A stretch of 64,000 nt of DNA from Ceratorhiza oryzae-sativae (lineage: Eukaryota; Basidiomycota; Agaricomycetes; Cantharellales; Ceratobasidiaceae). The position numbers were made by a program, and so were the translations under genes. Below, one piece after another: positions 22,792 through 33,485 of this stretch. Location of the stretch: NCBI GenBank assembly GCA_030998015.1, contig JARWMV010000244.1, positions 372,001 to 436,000 of the forward strand, given 5' to 3'. The notes below the pieces were generated by a model. It saw only the letters and a list, made by a program, of their open reading frames with translations, searched no databases and had not been told where the DNA came from. Every line of letters starts with the position of its first letter. The first letter of the stretch is position 1.

Positions 22792-23830
22792 GTCATGGCC
22801 TAGACCATGAGCACAATTTTATTCTGATTTTATATTATTTTTGTTTTATCTCTATCCTCTGGTTTTTGGACAAGTCCTGTTTATTCAGATATATGTGTAG
22901 AATTATTAACTGAGTCATGTGACCTTGTTGTTGTTGACCACTGTTGATGCATTCCAGAATCATCTGTTGACATGGCACCACTTTTGTAGATTGTACAATT
23001 CTGTATGTCACATGTACTGCCTCATCTATGAATATATAAGGAAGAGTCTGAGAGCCTTAAGCCTCAGAACTCAACCTCCTGTCAATATCCCCTACTACCT
23101 GAGTTGGTCACCAAGCCACTTAGTCCTTGCCCAGTCCTCTTCAGCACAAGTGCACCTCTGAACCCCCTCTGCATGTTGTTGCACTCCATTCCTCCACTGC
23201 ACATCCCTCTAGATGTTGTGGTTTGACCTTCAGCTGTCATAGCCCATAGGTCTGCCTACACCTCACAAGCATTAGGCCTTGTCATTCAGGTTGTTGGCTC
23301 TGACTGTCATGACCTAGACCATGATGCAGAAATTATTATGATTTTTATTATATTTCACACCTCTCTCTTTTTATGATTTTGGACAAGTCCTGTTTAATCA
23401 GATATATGTGTAGAATTACTTACATGAGATCATGTGACATTGTTATTGTTTACACTCTGTTTGTATCTTCCAGAATATTCTGTTATGTGGCACCATTCTG
23501 ATATTGTACAATAGTTGTCTTGCACCATGGTGTATTTGATATTAGCTACTTGTATGAATATATAAGGGAGAGTCTGAGAGCCTTAAGCCTCAGAACTTGA
23601 CCTCCTGTCATATTCCTCTACCACCTGTGAGACACATAGTCAAGCAGCTGTTAGAGTGTAGTGCCCTTACTATGAGTCTTCCTCCACATGTCTTATTGCA
23701 ACCCACATCCTTGTTGCATGTTTACCCCTTGACATTGTGACTTAGACCTCCAGCATCATTGCCTATAGGTCTCCCATCATCCACTTAGATGTTTGGGTTA
23801 TCTCCTCAGGTCATAGCTCTGACACTGACA
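22792..23830 (+). mobile_element. Solo LTR b (chromovirus 2 family), with LTR c inserted near its end
   Basis: Starts TGTCATGGCC at 22792 and runs to CTCTGAC at 23304. Its final base (A) is displaced to 23830 by the insertion of LTR c. Flanking duplications are CCCAC at 22787-22791 and 23831-23835. CpG is nearly absent. The undisturbed length is about 514 bp. Confidence 0.82.
23305..23824 (+). mobile_element. Solo LTR c (chromovirus 2 family), nested in LTR b
   Basis: 520 bp, TGTCATGACC...GCTCTGACA. Flanked by CTGAC at 23300-23304 and 23825-23829. It inserted one base before the 3' terminus of an LTR of its own family. Confidence 0.82.
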
Positions 23831-23954
23831 CCCACCACAGTCTCTTGGTTAACTGATGCTGGTAGAAGATTACTTGCCTTACAATCCTCTAGTAAGGTAG
23901 GTAGACCATATTTCTCCTGAGCTGCTGCAATTTTCATGCTTTCAGAGGGCCATA

Positions 23955-24832
23955 TGTTATGGATTACTAATATTTTCTATTGTTTTAGTATGCTCTGTGT
24001 TGAGACCCCCTGTTACTATCCTTTGGTCTTCCTTAAGTAGTGGCTATGTTAGTTGTGTTGTCTATTTCTATCTATTTTGTGTCTCTATTCTACAGTGTAT
24101 GGTTGAGGTCCTGGTGGTGGACAAGATGAAGCAAGCTGAGGTCCTCCAGCTTGCTCCCTATTTCTTATATATTCCATAAGGCATGAGTCATACCCTTCTA
24201 CAGTCCACAGTGTTTACAGGTCACATGAGTGGTCTGGTCATGAGTAAACAGTGTGGATACCTCACATGATTGTCTATAACCCTTATGTAAGTTGCTCTTG
24301 GGGTTGTTGCAGCTCCAAATCTTATAGAGCTGCACAAGGTCCCAGGGTCATGTGATTTAAGTGCTGAGGTCACATGATAACTTGCTCCTTGCTCCAAGTT
24401 ACAATGGAGAGAATTGCAGGAGCAAGTTAGATAACCACTGTAAGCACTAGGCTAAGTGCCAAGGTCACATGACCTTGTTTATAGCTTGTTTGGCATAGGA
24501 GAAAATGCTATAAATTATAGGCTAATTCTCTTGTTATGTTATGGCTGTCTGTGCAGGTCATAACACTCTGCCAACCTCAATTGATGCCTCTGTAATTTTC
24601 TTGAAATTAAATGAATTTGTATGTCTCTGAATTTTTATTATTTGTGTTCTATTAAATAGTAAAAAATCTCCTCCTTCCAACACATGTTTTATTGTGATTT
24701 AATTTTAAGAACTCAGGGAGATATAGAGGTTGCAATATTTCTTCTTATCAAGAAATATTGGTTACAACATTGCACTGCTCATATCCTGGCAACTGCTTAT
24801 GCTATCAAAGCAATCTTATGCTCTATCTAGAG
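23955..24832 (+). repeat. LTR fragment A of family X, interrupted by solo LTR Y
   Basis: Starts TGTTATGGATTACTAATATT (23955-23997), is interrupted by solo LTR Y, and resumes at 24571 (CCAACCTCAATTGATGCC...) until 24832. There it stops abruptly at the start of copy B. Only the 5' part of the ~1.3-kb LTR is present. Confidence 0.65.
23998..24565 (+). mobile_element. Solo LTR Y (568 bp), different family
   Basis: Ends TGTTGAGACC...GGTCATAACA, imperfect inverted termini (8 of 10). Flanked by CTCTG at 23993-23997 and 24566-24570. Removing it with one CTCTG rejoins the family X LTR sequence GCTCTGCCAACCTC exactly, which confirms the boundaries. No coding sequence. Confidence 0.78.
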
Positions 24833-26150
24833 TGTTATGGATTACTAACATTTTTCTATTATTTTAGTCTGCTCTGCCAACCTCAATCAATGACTCTAAA
24901 ATTAATTTGTGAAATACTTGAATTTGTATGCAACTCAATTGTACTATTTTGCATTCCATTGAATAGTAAAAGTTTCCTGCTCTCCAACACATATTTTATT
25001 AAGTTTTTCTTTCCAATAAGATCTCAGAGAGATATAGAGGTTGCAATATTTCCTCTTATCAGGACATATTGATTACAACATTGCACCACTCATATCTTGG
25101 CAGCTGCTTGTGCTATCAAAGCAATCTTATGCTCTATCAATAGCTGATCTTTGGCAGTATCTGCTGCCTGAAGATTGTCACAATCCAGCACATCCTCACA
25201 CTGGAATGGTCCAAAGATCTTTAGAATCTTACTGGACCATCAATCAAGATCTAATGACTCCAGCAAGTCAGGAGAGCCTTCCAAATTGATCCAGAAGCTT
25301 CTCTGACTCAATTTATGACTCACTGAGATGTAGCCTCCATTCATTACATGTATATACTATGATAATATGATCTACAAGCCAATAGCAGGTCTCAGATGCA
25401 TCAATGCCTTCAATCCACACCCTGTCTTTACTCTCTTATCCTATACTGGGCTAGGGTGTACCCCAAGTATAGCAGTACCCTCTTTTGATGATTGCACTGG
25501 CATGCATGCATCTATTTGGCTCTGGAATGCCCTCCTCAGGGTATAAAAGGACCTCCTCTGAGGCCCTTCCAGACCACCTCCTCTCCTCCTACTCTGACTC
25601 AACCCAGACTGGTTATTGGTTTCTTTTCTCTTTCTATTTCTTTTGTCTGTGTGTGATTTCTTATATAACTAGTACTGAGGAATAAAGTACCATATTAGTT
25701 ATATACTGTCTGATTCATTGTATCTTATATACACTGATATATAAGGATACAATATTGCCTGATTGAGCATGACATTAAGTACCAGCTATTAGAGGAAATC
25801 TAAGTACCTGTAGCTGAGGAAGTACATGCATTAGGCAGCCCACCATCTATCCTATAAGCTATTGCTTAAGTCTAGTATTAAGATTAGTATCAGTTAGTCC
25901 AAGCAACTAGGGCTGAACTACATTTAAGATATTTAAGGGAACCTGACCATAGTAGTCTTGCTCTTTATCCCTATAAATTAGTCAGTTTACACTGTGAAGG
26001 GTTAAGACTACCTTGAGTGTTACTTGATTGCATTGCAACTACTTGAGCCTTCTTACTCTAGTCTAAGAAGTATTGAGTACAATTAGTGTATACTAACATA
26101 TCTACATTTGTTTAAGCTCTAGATATTCAAGTGTACCCTGACCCATAACA
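24833..26150 (+). repeat. LTR copy B of family X, plus orientation
   Basis: 1318 bp, TGTTATGG...CCCATAACA, colinear with the inverted copy at 14132-15421. The TATA-like TATAAAAGGACC is near 25543. No 5-bp duplication is found at its two ends (TAGAG before, AAGTG after), unlike the other insertions in the block, so one edge has been rearranged. Directly right of it an ORF of another origin begins. Confidence 0.7.
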
Positions 26151-26860
26151 AAGTGCCAATCCTGGATCTTCCTTGAAGGGCAAGGAGCATGAAGTTGCTG
26201 ACAACAAGGACAGCTCCAAGCCTGAAATTCTGAATGATCCTAGTGCTAGCAATCCCTCTGCTGGTGTTAAGTGCAAGGCTGACAACAAAGGTTCAACAGT
26301 AGTTCACAAGAAGCCAGCTGCTCCAGTTAGTATTCCTGCAAAGGATGCTTCTGCTCATCATCAAGAGGCTGGTGGCATTTTGGCCAAGCACATCCTTGAG
26401 CATATTGATCCTGAATGCCAGGAGCAGATTGCAGAGGCTTGTTGTGAGGCATCTACAACTGCCACTATGCTCATCACCAAGGAAGGTCAGCTCACCAACC
26501 TTCAGTGCAACATGAATACTCTTTGTGATTGCCATGACCACAAAATTCACCATGTATGTGACCAGCATGACCACAACCTCCATAACACACATGATCAACA
26601 TGAGTGTGAGCTTCAGGATGAGTGCAACACTCACAACAAAGCTGAGAACAAGCTGGCCCAGGCATGTAGCATGCTTACCATGTTTAATATGCTTACTGGG
26701 CAGTCATCTGCCAGTGCCACTGGCCCTTTTGCTGGACTTGGCACAATTTTCCCATCATTGAACACCTCCCCTGCCCACTTGTCAACTCAAGCTGCTACTG
26801 GCCATCTCTCTGCTAACAACATGGCTTCAGCTGTAGCTGCTACACCTATTCCCTCAGCTA

Positions 26861-27143
26861 AAGTAGACAACAAGCAAAGTCATCCAACACCAGTCAGGGT
26901 GAGAATCAAGGGTTTTGTTGTGGGTTATTTGGCAACACCACACATGTAACTCCTGAATGGTGTTGAATATTGAAAAACAGCTTGCAACATTTTGTAGATA
27001 ATTTGTAAAAGAATTGTATTATCATACAGTAGCTACTGTATCTAGCACATCTAGAGGCAAGTTTCCAAAATACAGCCTTGAGGGGGCAACAGCTGCTTGA
27101 CAGACAGCAGTGGGACCAACCAGCTGCAGGTACCTGGGGTCCT
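26861..27143 (+). repeat. Left terminal inverted repeat of the mariner-type element
   Basis: Inverted match to 29905-30188. It contains no CG at all. At 20 places where the right repeat has CG it has TG or CA; at two more both copies have lost the CG on opposite strands. Only one small indel/substitution site is not of CpG type. Confidence 0.85.
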
Positions 27144-27229
27144 TAACTGGGATGAGGCATGTCTAGTGCAACCAGAGCAGCTCTGCAAGGCAGGGAGGAG
27201 ATAGACTCAATACAAGTCATCCAGGTCCC

Positions 27230-29572
27230 CTAATAATGCATCTGGTATGATTCTATGGCCATGGTATTTCTTTGCTGCCCAGGCAGCTTGGCTACCTGAG
27301 AGGCCATGACCATATGTGTGAACAAATCACTGAGAGCAAGCAGCAAATCTTGGGCATGTTTAGATATGAATTGGGCAGACTGTGATAAAACATACCTTCA
27401 GATTGATTCCAACTTGGCTGAATCCAGTGCCCTGAGCATATTTTGTCTGAGATTGGCCTCTGAGCTCAATGAGGGCAAGTCTCAGTACACATGCTTTGCA
27501 GTGCCCCAGCATTGTTCAATTGGGTTGAGTTCACAGTGATATTTTGGCAGGTAAATAACTGAAAACCCTTCAGCTGTGGCTTGCATCTGAAGGATTGATT
27601 TTTGCACAAGGATATCTGGCTGGTTCATCATTGTACAATGGGCACAACAGCTGGTTGAGTTGGGCAGACACCCTTGCTTGTTTGTGTTTGTTGATGCACA
27701 TACAAGCTTGAGTTTTTGAGCATTAGGAACCCCCCTCTCCTCTAAGATTGATGTCATGCCCTTAAATGCACCTTGAAGCTTTGTAATTGGATGATTCATG
27801 GGGTAATAAAGCTGCTGGACCATTCCATCTGGCAGGATTGCAGGTGCGTAGTCAATCTTAATTTTGTCTCCTAGTGGCCCTATCTCTTCTCCCTTAACCT
27901 TTTGAGACAGACCAAGTGTCATTCTGTTGACATTTGGGGCACTTTCAGGTAGCTTTGTATGGATAGTTGCATTGTCGAAGACAAAGACATGGTCTTTGTC
28001 TGGGTACTGTTCCTTTATGATCAACATTGCACATGACAGTTGATCAACAACATTGGTTGTCCCAAACCAACCATCACACTGTTTCCCTGCTTGAAATATA
28101 ACCCTTGCATCACTACTCATCATGAGATAACATTGCTTGACTGGATAGATAGTATGTACTTAGAACTTCCTTGTTCTGTTCCAGTTCCAGGTGATGCTGT
28201 CAGAGCAGCACTGGGAGACTCCAGTCTCAATCGCAGCCAGCCATAATTGGCAGAAATGAAATCAGCTACCATTAACAACACACCCTCCCTTTTTTGTATA
28301 TTCCAGCTGTTTCACTCTCATGAACCCATTGTGTAAGTCACTGATCATGTGCATAAAACATTGACTCATTGTGAAACCATACCACAACAACTTGCTCCCC
28401 CTCAGCAAGCTTTGGAGGTATTTCATTACCTTCAGAGTCCCAGCTTTGTGTTTGCCACTCAAGCTCAATCCACTCAGGAACATAGTAATTTGTTCAATAG
28501 TCTTTCACATCATCCCATTTGTGTCCATTGGCAAACTGACCACAATGCTCTTTCATCCAGGTATATCCCATTCAGTGCATCCACTGCTGGGCAGTGCGCA
28601 GTGACAGAGGCCCATCAATAAGGCATGAGAATCTCACTGCCCCATCTGTTCCAAAAAAGTCAATAATATCACAAGCTTGTATGTATTTTCCTTGGTCTCT
28701 AAGCCAATACAGTATTGCTGCTGATAGATCTTTGTCTTCTATGACATGCTTGCCCCAGGTGCTGTATACATTTGTTGGAAGTTTTGAATCTTTTTGGTAT
28801 GCCCAAATCCACAAACAAACTTGTTGTGCTGCCCAATCCCCTTGGCCAAATACAGCTGCTGCCATTTGAGAGGCATCAATCAATTTCATTGCCTTTAGGG
28901 TGATTAGATTCAGTGTCCTGGTCATGAACCATAGTTGTCTAAGCATTACATTGCCAAGTGTAGATACACACCATGTTCTGTGCCCATGTAACAACAACTC
29001 AATTATTTTGTTGAGCACACTAACCATTACTTTAGCTTTGTTCTGGGGAATTGGTTTCCAATTTGTTTGTTCTCCTATACAGCAGTGAGTCAATTCAAGT
29101 TTATATTGATAAAGAGGTTGATCAACTCACTAGAATTAGCTGGATTATCATCATCCTGAAACTCTTGGGTGTCTACAGGAGGAAGGGCTGATGTCTCATC
29201 CCCCTCTGGCTCTGCAAGGCTTGGGGGGTTCTGGTTATCTATTGGGTCTTCCTCATCATCAGGCAGGTCCTCTAGCACAATATTGTGTTCTAGTGGTGCA
29301 TCAAGTGCAAGGTCTTTTAGAGATTCCACAGCCTGGTTCAATTGCATTTGTGTATGTTTGATTGGTGCCTTGTTGTCCAACATGAGTTTGCTTGATGAAG
29401 CAACTGAGACATCCTCTCCTAAGTCAGAGTTTAGCTCTTGTTCTGCTTGCTTTTGCACTCCCTGTTTGATATTAGCATAATCGAAATCAACTGATAATGA
29501 TGCCCTGCTATTAACCTGTTTTGGTGTGAAGTTCTGTGTCTGTTGAAGTGCAGAATTTTTCTTTCGTGGCAT
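27230..29572 (-). pseudogene. DDE transposase (DDE_3-like) of the mariner-type element, broken
   Basis: Start ATG at 29572 (MPRKKNSALQQTQNF). A disordered acidic N-terminal region (29090-29572) is followed by a helical region with RTAQQWMH near 28575. Next come a catalytic-domain segment, MVADFISANYGWL (about 28230-28265), then VFVFDNATIH with the second Asp (about 27990) and YHCELNPIEQCWG with the final Glu (about 27510). C-terminal similarity continues past a TGA at 27480 (a CGA-type stop) to about 27230. Several stops and frame changes inactivate it. The motif order matches basidiomycete DDE_3 transposases that cut and paste at TA. Confidence 0.72.
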
Positions 29573-29904
29573 TTCAAACAAATGTGCTCAGCCTTGCACA
29601 CAGATTACAAGAGACTGGAAAAGAGGGGGGTACAGATAATAGATAAATTGTTAGTATTGTCACTGTATATGCTAAGTACAGAGTCCCCCTCTAAGAAGTC
29701 AAACCAGTGAGACCATGTGGAATTAAAGTCACAAGGGACTCCTAGGCAATATACGGGGAAACATAGGACAAGTGTGTGAAGATATGGAAGTATGTGCTGA
29801 TATATGTGGTATATGCTAGGTGTCTCAATTGTGGCATCTCAGACCAAGTGCCATATTCAACAAATTTGTCTTCCGACGACTCACCGGCCCACGCTATTGT
29901 GATC

Positions 29905-30188
29905 AGGACCCCGGGTACCTGCGGCTGGTCGGTCCTGCCGCTGTCTGTCAAGCAGCTGTCGCCCCCTCAAGGCCGTATTTTGGAAACTCACCTCTAGATG
30001 TGCTAGATACAGTAGCTACTGTATGATAATACGATTCTTTTACAAATTATCTACAAAATGTTGCGAGCCGTTTTTCGATATTCGACGCCGTTCGGGAGTT
30101 ACATGCGTGTTTGTCGCCGAATAACCCACAACAAAACCCTTGATTCTCACCCTGACTGGCGTTGGATGACTTCGCTTGTCGTCTACTT
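29905..30188 (-). repeat. Right terminal inverted repeat of the mariner-type element
   Basis: Partner of 26861-27143, with 20 CpG sites retained. It lies just right of the point (about 29870) where CpG becomes common again. Confidence 0.85.
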
Positions 30189-30473
30189 TACCAGCCAACA
30201 AGTCACATACATTCCAGCTTCTGAGGCAATTTCACCGGTCAAAGGCTTGGGGTCACCAGGGAGCACTATGGACTTGAACAATGCCTAGATGGACACAAGA
30301 CTCCGTTATAGACATTTTCCACCTTGTCTTGTTCAGTTTGATAGTTTCGGTCACCATTCCTTTGTTCTGCTGCTTTTGTATGTACTACTACTACAGTCTC
30401 CCTAGCCGATTGGCATCAAGGGATTGATTGATTAAATGGACAATTGATTACTTGTACAAATCTAGAATGCAAG

Positions 30474-31837
30474 CTAAGGGTCGCCTAGCTCAAGGTACTG
30501 CGTTCGAAGCCAGTCACTTCTCCTAATCTCCAAGAATATCATTGAGTGCAATGAGTGAAAGAAGTTGCACTCTCTCCTGTTTGCGAATACTGGGAGATAT
30601 ACTGATTGAATATGATTGATTTCAACAGTTCTTGTGTGCAGATTGTGCATATGAAGACTTGTCTCAATCACAATACTTCACCATTTGGTATGGTTCGCAT
30701 CTAGGGGCATTCGAAGTTGTCCAAATGCACCTTGTATCACTCTCACCCCCTATTCAGCAGCCTGATGGGCAGCTGTAATAGCATTTGAATAATTGAGCAT
30801 TTCGCGCCGTTCAGCAGACGTAAGGTGAGCCAGATTGGTTCTGGCTTTCATAGGGGTATGGATCTTGTCTAACAGTCCCTGGCGAAGCTTCGGGAATGCA
30901 ATATCTGCAATTAGAAAATGGCTGTTGGGAGTTTGCTCAAAAAGTTGTCGATAGACCTCCTGGGCTACGTTTGCATCGTACCAACTTCCTGGCGCATTGA
31001 TTGTTGCGCGAATGATCGATCCTATACAGTAGTATTAGGATATGCAAGTTTCTGCATACAAATTAGGTCAAACCAGCCATCTGGTGCGAATACTATAACA
31101 TTATTGACCTTGTGCGAATGGAGCCATCCATTATAGTTCGCATTCTCAACTACAGGGTCTCCACTACTTACAACCGGGAGTTTCAGACCGTCGATAAAGC
31201 CAAATGCACCATTGATTTTGGGGTGTCGCACTTTAATCAACTTTGCGTGCTCGGACATCCGATCAGGAGTAGGCCATTTAATTACTCCCTCAGGGATTCG
31301 CTTTAGGCACTCAAGCAGAATTGGAAGTCCGCTGCGAACATAGCGTGATAGGACAGATGGTACAAGAGCAAAGACTTGTTGCAGGGTCGTAAAGTGCGAT
31401 GTGCTACACAGGTAGTGAAGCATTAGTCCAAGTGCGTCAGGCGCGTCAAGGGAACGACGACCCATGCGGGTAGCGCCACAGCGATTGACATAATCATGAA
31501 CGATTGGGCGAGTATTCCAAGCCTCCTCGAATCCAGCCTGCAGAATTAGTCGAAAGGTCCGAGCATCAATGCTCATTGTAGTAATGAATGCCCTGTCCTC
31601 TTGACTGCGGTAAAGTGCCTGCCAAGGCGATTCAACTCGAGGTAAGGGCATCAGATCGCGGCGACGTAGATACCCAGCCATTCGGGGCTCGAGTCCTCGG
31701 AGAATAGTTCGTTTGTAGACTGCAAGAACAACTGTAGCTACCAGGACAGAGTTTGTAGCAAAGGTATCTTCGAGTTCGTCTAGTTCGTCTAGTACTTGCT
31801 GCAAGGCCAAACTCGTAAGCATAGTATCATTTTCCAT
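30474..31837 (-). pseudogene. PIF/Harbinger DDE transposase (DDE_Tnp_4-like), inactivated
   Basis: From ATG 31837 (MENDTMLTSLALQQ). Helical N-terminal region, then GAFGFIDGLKLPVVSSGD (first catalytic Asp in FIDG), NNVIVFAPDG, ATINAPGSWYDANVAQEVY and FLIADIAFP (second Asp). The C-terminal box is LHTRTVEINHIQSVYLPVF, ending at 30474. A likely intron or frame break lies near 31020-31075. Two in-frame stops follow: TAG at 30750-30752, where the family has Trp (AEWG), and TGA at 30678-30680. These place it among recently dead copies. No inverted repeats or 3-bp duplication were found around it, and no Myb-like partner ORF is visible. Confidence 0.75.
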
Positions 31838-32823
31838 GTCAAGTTAGCTCAAGATATTCACTTCGCGGGCGGTGGCTGCAACGACTTCTTCGTTGTGTGT
31901 TTAATGTATGGTTCATTCCTGGCCCAATACACGTACAAAACCGCAGATGTACACCGGGTCTTTTTGATTAAAACTTATGCATACATTCGATTCTATTATT
32001 TAGCCATCCGTCTCGGGTGTCACCAATCGAGTCCTACGGGAGAGCGCATTTAGCTGCATGGGACTCGACCACAATTTCAAATACGCCCCGTATCCGCTGC
32101 GAGCGGACCGGGCTGTTTTAGCACTGTCTGGTGCGGCTAAATTCCTTACGGGAAGACACCCACTAGATCCCGGTAGCGTTGATAGTGCGTGCTACTTTGG
32201 GTCTAGGGAGCGCTCAAAAGCATCGTTAGATGTGTGAGGCTGCTCCACGCTAAGTAGGTATTCGTGGTTTGGCTGAGAACCATGTCTCGAAGCTGCTGCG
32301 CAGGGAATCAATCAGGCGCTCAATCAGTGATCATACGCAACTTTTACGCGAATCAGACCTATTTGGGTTGAAAAGTAACGGGGCGGATCCTGGCACTTTT
32401 CTGATTGGGTCTAAAAGTACCGAGGAACCCCAAAGTCAACGAAGGATGAAGTGCTAAGATCCCATCTTCAAATACCGGCTGCTCGACGTTCTTTTACGTA
32501 TTTCTCGTGGGAGTCACCCGCGACTGCCTTATAATGTGACCCATACCAGGCCAACGCCCATCTCACATCCGGGTCCGCCTTGTCTTTAAATGCGCGGCTT
32601 CAGTGTCTCTTTGACTACTATTATCTTTGCTTCGTTGTCGTGCGTGGCTAGTAGATCCTTGCCAAGCTATCGCCACCTGTTCTCGTTTTCTGTTAACTTG
32701 ACAGAAAACCACTCGATAGAAGGCCCCGTGGGTACTCGGGTTGGTCTGGGAGTTGTCGGGTAAATTATTCAGTTCAACTCTAGATGATCTAGTCAGCAAC
32801 ACGTCTTCATTGATAGTGGTGAT
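31838..32823. other. Intergenic; contains hairpin repeat copy 1
   Basis: No gene seen. It contains the palindromic repeat at 32143-32216. It probably includes the promoter of the next gene. Confidence 0.4.
32143..32216. repeat. Dispersed hairpin repeat, copy 1
   Basis: Arms CCACTAGATCCCGGTAGC and GCTACTTTGGGTCTAGGG flank a short loop, with AGCGCTC at the outer right. Related copies are at 45287-45352 and 52074-52152; similarity with the last extends ~60 bp further right (GGTTTGGCTGAG versus TCTTGGCTGAGG). Confidence 0.6.
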
Positions 32824-33314
32824 ATGACCTCTCCGGATGGAAAAACCATTGCGAAAGCCGTGGCAGGAGTTGGTGGCGAAACGGGTTTTATTGATAAGAA
32901 CGGAAACTTTCAGATTCAAGCGAGATCTGTTTGGCAATTCGTCGATGACCGGAAATACATATATCTGGAGGGCCTCGGGATAGGGCCACTGTCAGGTAAT
33001 CCTCTTGATGTACAGTACGTTTTGTACGCTATCTGTATACCGTGGCGGCTGGTCTGAAACAGGCTCTTTTTCGCATTCCTAGGCGTATAGAGACCGACTC
33101 CTCCTCGAGGCTGGCTTGGAATGGCTATTTCGTGGTTTCCAATGTCGCTCTGGTGAATTCAACTCTCTTGCTAGGCGATGCTTTTGCGGTGCGTAACTTG
33201 TGTGCACGGGTGTTTGGCTTTGAGCTTACATACAGCAGTTCGCAAATGGAGCATAGAATCGAGAAGGCCAGGGATGTATTTTTTCATGGTGTAAAGCCGC
33301 TGTACTCTGAATAA
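32824..33314 (+). CDS. Conserved-looking hypothetical protein, two exons
   Basis: ATG 32824 (MTSPDGKTIAKAVAG). Exon 1 runs to about 32994 (GIGPLSG). A GTAATC donor and the acceptor GTATAG at 33084-33089 give an in-phase join to ETDSSSRLAWNGYFVV, ending at TAA 33312-33314. The product is about 133 residues, without signal peptide or membrane segment. Smooth, well-formed protein composition on both sides of the intron supports a real gene. The CpG content is that of the host genes. It converges on the oxidoreductase gene (171 bp between stops). Function unknown. Confidence 0.55.
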
Positions 33315-33485
33315 ACATGTTTTTCTGCTGCTGATCGATCAAGATTCATTTATGTACCGTAAAGGATGGGCGTGCCTCGCTTGTCTAGCCTGAGAATTCG
33401 TAGAGTAACGCGAGTTAGGACATCATCAGGGAAGCGTAGCTATTTTGCTAGATATTTGTCCAATTCCCAAAAGAAACACAGATTT

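Larger units (their letters stand above)
26861..30188 (-). mobile_element. Tc1/mariner-superfamily element with long inverted repeats
   Basis: 3.3 kb bounded by inverted repeats of 283-284 bp (26861-27143 and 29905-30188; outer ends AAGTAGAC / GTCTACTT) with TA on both sides (26859-26860, 30189-30190). It contains a degenerate DDE transposase on the minus strand. TA duplication plus a DDE_3-like transposase places it in the Tc1/mariner (IS630) superfamily. The left ~3 kb, including the left repeat, has lost CpG, whereas the right repeat keeps it. Confidence 0.82.
26149..30288 (+). pseudogene. ORF of unknown function interrupted by the Tc1/mariner-type element
   Basis: The left part at 26149-26858 and right part at 30191-30288 are in one frame once the element and one TA are removed. 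The protein then ends SPGSTMDLNNA. The left part is open at its 5' end, truncated by LTR copy B. Its middle looks Cys/His-rich (CDCHDHKIHHVCDQHDHN), but the codons are TGN/CAN at places where CGN Arg is expected in a charged heptad pattern. It was therefore probably an Arg/Asp/Glu-rich coiled coil before CpG decay. The right part retains CpG. I do not recognise the family; it could itself be a transposon protein. Confidence 0.5.

Noticed and set aside
23955..26150. Full-length family X retrotransposon with two LTRs
   Set aside because: The left copy is only a 5' fragment, no internal coding region lies between the copies and no shared target duplication flanks them.
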